NCBI GenBank assembly: GCA_030426925.1
Contig: JAUHXT010000001.1
Coordinates: 62,001 to 126,000 of the forward strand
Reading direction: 5' to 3'
Source of the DNA: Alphaproteobacteria bacterium
Lineage (GTDB): Bacteria > Pseudomonadota > Alphaproteobacteria > Micavibrionales > Micavibrionaceae
Length of the DNA stretch: 64,000 nt
Part shown: in pieces, positions 44,726 to 53,934 of the stretch
Layout: the number at the start of each line of letters is the position of its first letter
Numbering within the stretch: position 1 is the stretch's first letter
Program-made: the position numbers and the translations under genes
The notes under the pieces: model-generated
The model's input: only the letters and a program-made list of their open reading frames with translations
What the model was told of the DNA's origin: nothing
The model's database searches: none

Positions 44726-47700
44726 TTACTCCCTTTCAGTTGGCGGTGCGTCAGGCGTTCCTGTGTCTCCGGATGACGTGTCGCCGCCATCACCGCCGCC
44801 GCCTGTGTCACCACCACTATCACCGCCGCCGCCTGTATCTCCACCGCCGCCGGTGCCGGTACCGGTGCCACTACCTGTGCCGCTGCCCGTATCTCCGCCG
44901 CCTGATGTTTCCGGGGCTGGCGGTTGTGCCGGTGGTGTCTGGGGTTGTTCTTGCTGTTGTAATCTTTCTGCCATTTCTATTGCGCCCGGTACCATTTCAC
45001 CTGCACCTCTGGCAGCAGAGGTCAAGGCGCCACCGATCTGACCGCCGATCATGTGACCACCGATAGCAGCGTACTGAACCATGCCTTCTGTCGGATCATC
45101 GCGCTGATCACCGAAGGTAGACAATGATTGTCCCATCCAGCGAATAATAAAGTTCGGAACCATGTCGATCATTTTGAACGAGGCGGTTGCCATCATGTAA
45201 ATAATGATCGTGTAAATAACGGTATAGAAGAATTCGTCCACGACATTGCGCCGGAAGATTTCGATCGCTTCTCCGACATCTCCGCCGCCGACATCGGGCT
45301 GTGCTATGTCCGGTTCATAACCGCTCAGGTTCACGATAACCAGATTGAAAATTTCGTGCAGTATGTGCGCCAGCGCCGTGAAGATGGCGAAACCACCAAC
45401 AAGTCCAAATACGGTCAGGATAGGCCGGATGAAGATTTCGAAGATCAGGAAATATCCGTTGTTGGCCGAGTTTCCGGGGAAGCCGTCACCATCAATACGC
45501 AGGTGAGCCAGTGCCCACAAAGGTGCGCCGACCATGGCTTCAAAAATTGTTTTGACCCATGCGCCGACCGCAAAGAAGAAATAAATGAAGGGCAGGAACG
45601 GGACAACGTAATACAAAGTAAAGCCGATACCCAGACCGATTGTCGCGATCGACAGGAAGAAGCCGCTCAATGCCTGCGCGCTTGCGCCGACATGTGGATC
45701 CAGCGCCGTTCCCGCACCGCCTGCGGCGGCGAACATAATAGCGCGGCCAAGATTTTCAATTGCACTGTCAACGATTCCCTTGCCCAGCGCGATTAACTGC
45801 ACCATCGGGTGTGTTCCTACAGCGCACCCCTCACGCCAGTTATCGGGCGCACCTGTCGGTCCTGGGAAGGGGTCGATCATACAAAACAGGCCATATGTTC
45901 CGAACAGCATGTTAATAGCATCGAAAAAGATATTTCCCTGAATCGGACTTTCGTTGGTTGTTTGGTCGTTGGCCCAGTACTTATAAGATTCATTCATGGA
46001 CTGGGCGACAATCAGGTTACCGGTTTGGTCAATTGACGGAATGGGCGTGTTTTCAGCAAGGTTCGGGTTGAACCGCTCACTTCCCAGGCTAGCCCCGTCC
46101 TGTTTCTGGCGCTCCTTTTCAACCAGTTCCATCAGTTCCGGGTAACTTTTGGCTGTCGGCACCGTATATACTGCATCGAAAAACTTTCCGTTAATATCGG
46201 CAAGGTCGTTATAGGCAATACCGGCGCCGCCCCATCCGCGTGCCAGAATTTCCGGACGGACAATCAGGTTCAACTGGGCACGGAACAGGTTGAATAATCC
46301 TGTTACATAACCGCTCATTTGCGCCTGCATGACCGTTAACACGGCTTCCTTGACGGCTGTTGGCGGCTCATAACGCAGATCGGCACACTCTTCGGCATCC
46401 AGCAGGATTCCGGCTTTCCAGCAATCACGGTCATCGAGAGGCTGGTCATTCGTTACTATTAAAGCTCTTGGGAAACGTTCACCCAATGCACGCAAAGTTG
46501 GATGATCCCATAGTGCACGGACAAGGTTATAATAAGCTTCCTGTACGGCTTCCGCCTGTACACCACGATTATCGTCACCGTCAAAGGCGGCAAGCGGCAC
46601 GGTAACTTTCCCGCAATACGGTTTAACGTAGCCGGTTTCGTCGGGGTATTCCGCCGGATCATGATGCCCAAACGTAATGACGATATCGCCGCTTTGGAAA
46701 AATGCCTTGGCGCCGATGTAATCAGTACCTTCAAAGTTCAATGCCTGCGTGCCGGTGGTCAGGTATGGTTGGATCAGGATACCTTCGGCATCGCCGGGTG
46801 CAGGGCAGTGGTTCGCGGCGCCTGGCGGTTTTACACCAATACAGTATGCTTCACGGCAGGTGTGGATGACGGCCATCAGTGCAACAAGTTCATCAATCTG
46901 CGGTGTTTGCGGGCGGGCCAGAAGTGTCTGGGTCTGAACGCCCATCACGTTTTCCAGGCCGTTGTTGTAAACTAGCCAGCCGTTGGTGGCGAGGCCGGAA
47001 CCCATGCGCGCGGCAACCAGCGTGATGTACTGGCTGGCGTTAAAGCCCCAGTTCAAAGGAACCAGCAGACCTACGGCAACAACCAGACGGAACGGCGCGT
47101 AAATGTGTGAGAAGCGTTTGCCGAACGGTGTTCCTGTTTGTGCGGTTTCGGCAATTACCACGACCACGTAGTACAGGAAAATCAGAACGGCGACGACAAG
47201 CAGAGCAAAATTATAAAACTGGAACAGGGCGTGCAGGCCGGCATGGAACGGTGTGGGCAGTGTACCGTTAATGGCAGAGCCAAAGAAATCCGGAATTCCG
47301 AACACGTGGTCTAGCAGCAAAAATGCAATATCGGTCTGCGGGTTCGGGGTTGCGAACAATCCCTGAAACACGCCACCGGCATAGGCACTGTTGATGATGA
47401 ATCCCAGGATGAGGGCAAAAAACTGTAACAGCAGGACTATAACGCCAGCCATGATGGCAAAGAAGACAATGACCTGATCAATATTTTTACGGCTTATTAC
47501 AATATGGTTTGCGGCAGCCATGATGGCCTGCCGCGCGTTGAACTTTCCGATATTTGCCGGGTTTGTGTAGGGGTGGTTTGCGGGCAGGATCCGCACTGCC
47601 TGATACACCTGTGCAATCAGGAACGCGAAATAGCCGAATCCGGATGTAAACAGTTCCTGTAATCTTGGAAGAATACGCGGCATGAAGAGATAGCCCGCGA

Positions 47701-47755
47701 TATCGCCAGTCTTGATTTTTCTCTCAGTATTAAATGTGGGTACGTTGTGTGTCAT
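44726..47755 (-). CDS. DotA/TraY-like giant membrane protein, paralog 4 (first in operon), Gly-rich tail
   Basis: A 1009-residue paralog that starts the operon. Same N-terminal block (GYFAFLIAQVYQ, KFNARQAIMAAANH), a segment ending in SAYAGG, presumed periplasmic domain with AVIHTCREAYC and VKPYCGKVTV, and C-terminal block (FFFAVGAWVK, GAPLWALAHLRIDGDGFPG). It is the most divergent of the four: the FDMCKN-type motif is replaced by FCMIDPF...REGC. The C-terminus is a Gln/Pro segment then a Gly/Asp/Thr/Ser-rich low-complexity tail (about 951-1000), unlike the other three. It follows the ettA terminator by about 110 bases, so its own promoter must lie there. Confidence 0.75.
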   Translation of the reverse strand: MTHNVPTFNTERKIKTGDIAGYLFMPRILPRLQELFTSGFGYFAFLIAQVYQAVRILPANHPYTNPANIGKFNARQAIMAAANHIVISRKNIDQVIVFFAIMAGVIVLLLQFFALILGFIINSAYAGGVFQGLFATPNPQTDIAFLLLDHVFGIPDFFGSAINGTLPTPFHAGLHALFQFYNFALLVVAVLIFLYYVVVVIAETAQTGTPFGKRFSHIYAPFRLVVAVGLLVPLNWGFNASQYITLVAARMGSGLATNGWLVYNNGLENVMGVQTQTLLARPQTPQIDELVALMAVIHTCREAYCIGVKPPGAANHCPAPGDAEGILIQPYLTTGTQALNFEGTDYIGAKAFFQSGDIVITFGHHDPAEYPDETGYVKPYCGKVTVPLAAFDGDDNRGVQAEAVQEAYYNLVRALWDHPTLRALGERFPRALIVTNDQPLDDRDCWKAGILLDAEECADLRYEPPTAVKEAVLTVMQAQMSGYVTGLFNLFRAQLNLIVRPEILARGWGGAGIAYNDLADINGKFFDAVYTVPTAKSYPELMELVEKERQKQDGASLGSERFNPNLAENTPIPSIDQTGNLIVAQSMNESYKYWANDQTTNESPIQGNIFFDAINMLFGTYGLFCMIDPFPGPTGAPDNWREGCAVGTHPMVQLIALGKGIVDSAIENLGRAIMFAAAGGAGTALDPHVGASAQALSGFFLSIATIGLGIGFTLYYVVPFLPFIYFFFAVGAWVKTIFEAMVGAPLWALAHLRIDGDGFPGNSANNGYFLIFEIFIRPILTVFGLVGGFAIFTALAHILHEIFNLVIVNLSGYEPDIAQPDVGGGDVGEAIEIFRRNVVDEFFYTVIYTIIIYMMATASFKMIDMVPNFIIRWMGQSLSTFGDQRDDPTEGMVQYAAIGGHMIGGQIGGALTSAARGAGEMVPGAIEMAERLQQQEQPQTPPAQPPAPETSGGGDTGSGTGSGTGTGTGGGGDTGGGGDSGGDTGGGGDGGDTSSGDTGTPDAPPTERE
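44756..44905 (-). repeat. Coding low-complexity Gly/Asp/Thr repeat
   Basis: In-frame GGN-rich codons encode runs of GGGGD and GTG units in the tail of paralog 4. The pattern is irregular and codon-level, so it is protein-driven low complexity, not an array of DNA repeats. Such tracts may vary in length between strains by slippage. Confidence 0.85.
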
Positions 47756-47863
47756 CCCGCCCTGATCGTTCCGTATTTGTTGCCCTGCACAATAAAGGGA
47801 TAAATTTATCTATCCGATACATTATAATAGCATAGCAAAATTGCCCTATTCCAATTTCAACAC

Positions 47864-47892
47864 AAAAAGGCCATATTTGCTATGGCCTTTTC
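47864..47892 (-). terminator. Intrinsic terminator after ettA
   Basis: AAAAGGCCATA (47865-47875) pairs with TATGGCCTTTT (47881-47891), loop TTTGC; on the leftward strand it ends in a T-run. It lies 40 bases past the ettA stop and insulates the DotA-like operon from ettA transcription. Confidence 0.9.
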
Positions 47893-47931
47893 ATATCAAG
47901 TAATTGATTTTACAGAACTATTTAGGTGTAT

Positions 47932-49611
<1,680 letters not shown>

Positions 49612-49678
49612 ATTTGTTCCCATTCTTTGAATTCAGCTGCGTTTTAGCATATAGTCTACGTGAAACAAAGAGGCAAAG

Positions 49679-50440
49679 ATGGCAGAAAAGGAAGTATTGA
49701 GCGCATCCCAGAAGGCGCTGATCGAAGCGACAAAAAGCCGCGCGAGTTTTTCCGGTCATGCGCATGGTAACGCGCTGGGTGCCGCCGGATATGTCTCCGA
49801 TACGGATGACAGTTGTGATTTTCTGGCAACAACCGGACAAACGACAATCTTTAATCCACCCGAAGGCGGTTTTGGCGACATTCTGATCGGAGCGGCATGG
49901 CAGAATATCAAAAAGGAGCGCGGCGGATTTTTTAGTAAACTAAAAAGCAAGGCAGTGGATGCGGGTGTCGATCTGGATCTTGGCGTCATGTATGAATTGC
50001 AAAACGGGAAGGTTGGATGCGTACAGGCGTTTGGCGGCACGATGGGCAATTATGAAGCGGAACCCTATCTGGCGTTAAGTGGTGATGACCGGACCGGCGA
50101 TGACGACGATGACGACGAACACGGCAATGATGAAATCATCCTGCTGAACGGGCAGAAATGGCCGGAAATCAAGCGGTTGCTGATTTATCTCTATATCTAT
50201 GAAGGGGTACAGAACTGGGCGCAGATCGCCCCGCAAGTGCAACTTCTGGTTCCGGATGAAAAGCCGATGGTGGTGACGTTGCATACGTATAAGTCCGAAT
50301 TATGCCTGGCGGCCGTGGCGCGGATGGAAAATATCCGTAACGGTATCCGTATGACCAATATTACGGAATATTATCCGGGGCACCCGTCTATGGATCGTGC
50401 TTTTGGCTTCGGGATAGAGTGGGAAGACGGCGAGAAATAG
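49679..50440 (+). CDS. TerA-like tellurium-resistance-family protein
   Basis: A 253-residue cytoplasmic protein of the TerD/TerA superfamily. Seen: VDLDLGVMYELQNGKVGCVQAFGG near 105-128, an acidic calcium-site-like loop GDDRTGDDDDDDE near 143-156, ILLNGQKWPEIKRLLIYLYIYEGVQNW and a C-terminal MENIRNGIRM...YYPG...FGFGIEW as in TerA. These proteins are implicated in stress signalling with Ca2+-binding modules, more than direct tellurite chemistry. It is followed 45 bases later by a Ca2+/Na+ exchanger, then a TerD-like gene. Confidence 0.85.
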   Translation: MAEKEVLSASQKALIEATKSRASFSGHAHGNALGAAGYVSDTDDSCDFLATTGQTTIFNPPEGGFGDILIGAAWQNIKKERGGFFSKLKSKAVDAGVDLDLGVMYELQNGKVGCVQAFGGTMGNYEAEPYLALSGDDRTGDDDDDDEHGNDEIILLNGQKWPEIKRLLIYLYIYEGVQNWAQIAPQVQLLVPDEKPMVVTLHTYKSELCLAAVARMENIRNGIRMTNITEYYPGHPSMDRAFGFGIEWEDGEK

Positions 50441-50485
50441 GATACTCTTGTCGAAATACGTGATTCCCTATAACACGCGGCCTGC

Positions 50486-51484
50486 ATGATTGATTTAACA
50501 ACACTGGAACTTTTTATTCTCGCAACCGGGGCTTTGGGCCTTGGCATTATCATGCTGCTGAAGGGCGGAACATGGACGATTGATGCAGCCGTTTATGTCG
50601 CACGCAAAGCGCATATGTCGCCGATGCTGATCGGGTTTACGATTGTGGCGTTTGGAACATCACTGCCGGAGCTGATTGTCTCTGTTAACGCCAACCTTAC
50701 CGGCCTTCCCGGTATCGCGATCGGGAATGTGATCGGATCAAATATTGCGAACATTTTGCTGGTGCTTGGTGCAACGGCGACGGTGACGACGCTGGTCGTG
50801 GTTCCGCGTGATATTGTACGTGATAGCGTTGTGATGATCCTTGCGACCGTCCTTATGACCGTCTTGATACTGGACGACCAGATCAGCCGCCTTGCCGGTA
50901 TTGGTATGGTCGGTGTTTTGCTGGCCTATGTTATCTGGCAATACCGGCTGGCCAAAAGCGGTAAAATCACTGTCGAGATGGATGTCGAGGATTCAGATTA
51001 TAAAAATGTATGGATGGCCGTCAGCTTCCTGTTCCTTGGGCTTGTGTTTATCGCCCTGGGCGCGGAATTCCTGGTACGGGGTGCTAAAGTCTGTGCGGAA
51101 ATTATAGGCGTTCCGGACGCTGTCATCGGGCTTAGTATTATTGCACTTGGGACATCGCTGCCCGAACTGTCGACGTGCGTGATCGCGGCGATGCGCCGCC
51201 AAACCGACCTGATCATCGGGAACATATTGGGGTCTAACGTCTTCAATATCCTGATGATCCTTGGTGTGGCATCCATTGTGAAACCGATTGCAGGCGGGCA
51301 GATTGCCGAGCAGGTCGCAAAGGTCGATATCTGGGTGGTTTTGGCGATTTCCGTGATTTTTGCGTTGTTGCTGTTTTTCTACCGAAAAATCGACCGTGCC
51401 GTGGGGATTGTCTTTATTCTTTTGTACATTTTATACATCGCGGCAATTTATGCGTTATACTTACAGGGTACGACCTTCATCTAG
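50486..51484 (+). CDS. Calcium/sodium antiporter, YrbG/CaCA family
   Basis: A 332-residue membrane exchanger of the K+-dependent Na+/Ca2+ type. The internal repeat is clear: alpha-1 TIVAFGTSLPELIVSV and later alpha-2 IIALGTSLPELSTCV, each followed by a GNVIGSN or GNILGSN motif. About ten membrane helices. It probably exports Ca2+. Lying between two Ter-family genes, both with acidic Ca2+-site-like loops, suggests shared Ca2+ biology. Start ATG at 50486. Confidence 0.92.
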   Translation: MIDLTTLELFILATGALGLGIIMLLKGGTWTIDAAVYVARKAHMSPMLIGFTIVAFGTSLPELIVSVNANLTGLPGIAIGNVIGSNIANILLVLGATATVTTLVVVPRDIVRDSVVMILATVLMTVLILDDQISRLAGIGMVGVLLAYVIWQYRLAKSGKITVEMDVEDSDYKNVWMAVSFLFLGLVFIALGAEFLVRGAKVCAEIIGVPDAVIGLSIIALGTSLPELSTCVIAAMRRQTDLIIGNILGSNVFNILMILGVASIVKPIAGGQIAEQVAKVDIWVVLAISVIFALLLFFYRKIDRAVGIVFILLYILYIAAIYALYLQGTTFI

Positions 51485-51506
51485 TCCCGCAGTTAAAGAG
51501 GCGATT

Positions 51507-52193
51507 ATGAGCGATAAAGACATAAAACCGATTGATGCCCAGGATGATGACCTGCCGGACGTGGACTACGACAAAATCGTTTACGGCGCCAGTGTCAGCC
51601 GCGTAAACAAAGGCGACGAACTGGACCTGATGGAAGTCGATCCGACGCTTGTGAACTGCATGATCGGTATGGGCTGGGATCTCAAGAATTTTGAACAGCT
51701 TCCGCTCGACCTGGATTCCAGTGTTTTCCTTTTGAACAAAGACGAAATGACGCGGGAGAACGAGGATTTTATTTTCTACAACAACCCGCATGACAAAGTC
51801 GGTGCGATCAAACATGATGGCGACAGCCGGACAGGTGCGGGCGATGGCGACGATGAAACAGTTACGATTAAGCTGACCAAGCTGAGCTTTGATGTCATTA
51901 AAATTGTTTTTGTTATTTCCATTTACGATGATGAACTGGTCGGGCACTCATTCAAAGATGTCCGGAACGTGTATTTCCGTTTTGTGAATATCGACAGTGA
52001 TCACGAACTTTTCCGTTTTGAACTGGACGATATGGAGCATGAGCTGGCCGATGCCGGTGCGTTGATTGTCGGCGAAATGGAGCGGGTCGGCCCGAAATGG
52101 GTTTTCCGCGCGCTAGGCGAGCCGGTAAAAGACGGGCTTTCTGAAGTTGCTACCAATTACGGGATTGTCGTTGCAGAACGGGTTCAGGCGTAA
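51507..52193 (+). CDS. TerD-like tellurium-resistance-family protein
   Basis: A 228-residue cytoplasmic TerD domain protein. The TerD pattern VSRVNKGDELDLMEVD...MGMGWDL is followed by DLDSSVFLLNKD, an acidic calcium-site-like loop DSRTGAGDGDDE near 110-121 and VTIKLTKL..I..IVFVISIYD...HSFKDVRNVYFRFVN. An AAAGAGG site lies before the ATG at 51507; the frame continues upstream inside the antiporter gene without support. It follows the exchanger by 22 bases. Confidence 0.9.
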   Translation: MSDKDIKPIDAQDDDLPDVDYDKIVYGASVSRVNKGDELDLMEVDPTLVNCMIGMGWDLKNFEQLPLDLDSSVFLLNKDEMTRENEDFIFYNNPHDKVGAIKHDGDSRTGAGDGDDETVTIKLTKLSFDVIKIVFVISIYDDELVGHSFKDVRNVYFRFVNIDSDHELFRFELDDMEHELADAGALIVGEMERVGPKWVFRALGEPVKDGLSEVATNYGIVVAERVQA

Positions 52194-52205
52194 AAAAGTT
52201 TTTCC

Positions 52206-52718
52206 TTACATTCCACGACCGTGTTTCATGCCCAGCAGTTGCTGTGCTTGAATTTTCGGTGACTTTCCGCCGCCACCGCCATATTGATCGGAGAAGCGTT
52301 CTTTAGATGTCAGTTCACGTTCCAGCAGAGCTTCGATGTCCGGCATCAGCCCCATTTTCAATTCCTGAACACACGCATCAAAAAATTTGCAGCATTTTTC
52401 TTCGTAGTTGTAAATTTCTTCGAGACTATCGACGCCTTTGACCTTGAGAACTTTGTTATCCCATTTGTCGCTCGACCCGGTTGCCGGCTTGTAAATGGCT
52501 ATGAAAATCTGTTCCAGCGGTTCTTTTCCTTCCGGCGGTGTGTCGTAGAGCATTTGCAGCTCTGCTTCGATCTCATCGCCGTCCGGTCCCATGCGCACTT
52601 CGGCGCTACAGGTCGCGCTCTGCTCGTCATCGTAGACAGACCAGAGTGAATTTTCATAAGGTGCAAGCGCGTACCCGACACCCAGCTTATCCATCAATTC
52701 TTTCAATAAAATGCGCAT
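52206..52718 (-). CDS. Hypothetical protein, 170 residues, beside the Ter genes
   Basis: A soluble protein I do not recognise, with an acidic N-terminal half (SVYDDEQSATCSAEVRMG, DGDEIEAELQML), a Cys-pair (EKCCKFFDAC) and a Gly-rich basic C-terminus (QYGGGGGKSP). An AGGA site precedes the ATG at 52718. It converges with the TerD-like gene (12-base gap). It diverges from the SNase-like membrane protein. It may be a partner in the Ter region but this is only position. Confidence 0.6.
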   Translation of the reverse strand: MRILLKELMDKLGVGYALAPYENSLWSVYDDEQSATCSAEVRMGPDGDEIEAELQMLYDTPPEGKEPLEQIFIAIYKPATGSSDKWDNKVLKVKGVDSLEEIYNYEEKCCKFFDACVQELKMGLMPDIEALLERELTSKERFSDQYGGGGGKSPKIQAQQLLGMKHGRGM

Positions 52719-52818
52719 AATTCCTTTTATTATAGCCGAAAAACAATGAAAACGCTTTTTTAATTCACCTTCCAGTCTGGTACTATAGTTACAACGCTTT
52801 TTATATGAACTTAACCCT

Positions 52819-53934
52819 ATGAAACACCTTGTTTTTTTAATTTTCGGCTTTTTTATTTTGGTGCCGCCGGCTTTTGCGCAAGGCACCGCCAAGCCTGAGA
52901 GTTTTACAGCAAAAGCAACAGCGCAGGACGCGCAAACCCTTATCACGAGCCGCTATTCGGTGTTGTTGTGGGGTATTGAAGCGGCGCATGTTGCAGGTAC
53001 GCCATTATCCCTTCACGGCCGGACGGCGATGGATACATTGATCTCGGAACAGCCGGTGCGGTGCGATATTGTCAGCTGGCGCGGACAACAGCCGGTCGCG
53101 CGATGCGCCAATACGCACAATGTCGATCTTGCGGCCAGTATGCTGCAAAAAGGGTTTGCCGTGGTGCAACGGCAGAGTGTTGTCGGCACACCGTATGAGG
53201 AGCTGTACACTACGGCGGAAAACACTGCCAAGGCGCAGAAAAAAGGAATATGGGCACAAGCATTGAGCGAAAACCCGGCTCCTGCTGTATCCATTGCGGC
53301 GATGGATGACCAGATGTTGCTGATCGGATCGGTCGCCGGTAGTTCTTTGCTGGTCCTGCTTATACTCAGCTTGCTTATGTGGCGGGGGTTTAAAAATACC
53401 GAAAAGCTTTTGAAACGCAGCATGGCGATGACGCGCGCACAGGAAGAACGTATGCGCAAGCGCGAAAAGTTTGTCGTTGCCGCTATGCTGGAAGGGGAGT
53501 TGCTGTCCAATAAAGGAAAGGTCGAAGCGTTCCTTGTAATCAACCGGGATATGATGGAAGGGCTGATGTCCGCCAAAGCCAATAACAGGCCGCACAAATA
53601 TCAGGAGAGCACGGAGATTATCCAGAAGACGCCGATTCTGGCGCGGTCCATTTTTGACGGGAATACGGACAAGCTGGAATTGCTTGGCCCGCAAATAGCC
53701 AAGGATATTGTGCAGCTTTATAACAGTATTCATGCGGAAGCGGATTATATTACACTGCAGAAAAGCATGCCGATTGAAGAAGCTATTAATGAAGCGCAAA
53801 AAATTATCCTTAGGGCTGAACAGCTTTTAGATCCGATTGATCAGGTGGCGCAGGGGCTGCAAATTATCCTGAGTGATCGTAAACGGCCTTACGTGTCCGC
53901 TATCAAGGATGAGGATATGCTGACGATTGACTAG
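52819..53934 (+). CDS. SNase-like domain membrane protein, probably catalytically dead
   Basis: A 371-residue protein. Signal peptide about 1-20 (cleavage after AFA), a thermonuclease-like OB domain about 40-150 (YSVLLWGIEAAH, VRCDIVSW, LAASMLQKGFAVVQ, AQKKGIWA), a membrane helix about 162-185 and a cytoplasmic region about 186-371 rich in Met, Glu and Lys, probably helical. The SNase motif VRLIGIDTPE is replaced by SVLLWGIEAA, so the catalytic Arg and Glu are missing; it may be a sensor or scaffold. No known architecture comes to mind. It converges with xseA with a four-base overlap. Confidence 0.7.
   Translation: MKHLVFLIFGFFILVPPAFAQGTAKPESFTAKATAQDAQTLITSRYSVLLWGIEAAHVAGTPLSLHGRTAMDTLISEQPVRCDIVSWRGQQPVARCANTHNVDLAASMLQKGFAVVQRQSVVGTPYEELYTTAENTAKAQKKGIWAQALSENPAPAVSIAAMDDQMLLIGSVAGSSLLVLLILSLLMWRGFKNTEKLLKRSMAMTRAQEERMRKREKFVVAAMLEGELLSNKGKVEAFLVINRDMMEGLMSAKANNRPHKYQESTEIIQKTPILARSIFDGNTDKLELLGPQIAKDIVQLYNSIHAEADYITLQKSMPIEEAINEAQKIILRAEQLLDPIDQVAQGLQIILSDRKRPYVSAIKDEDMLTID

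Noticed and set aside
44756-44905. Possible CRISPR or DNA tandem array
   Set aside because: Irregular GGN-codon repeats in frame with paralog 4; no direct repeats with unique spacers. No CRISPR was seen anywhere in the window.
36056-47755. Complete type IVB secretion locus
   Set aside because: No DotB, DotC, DotD, IcmE or coupling protein genes are in the window; only DotA-like paralogs are supported.
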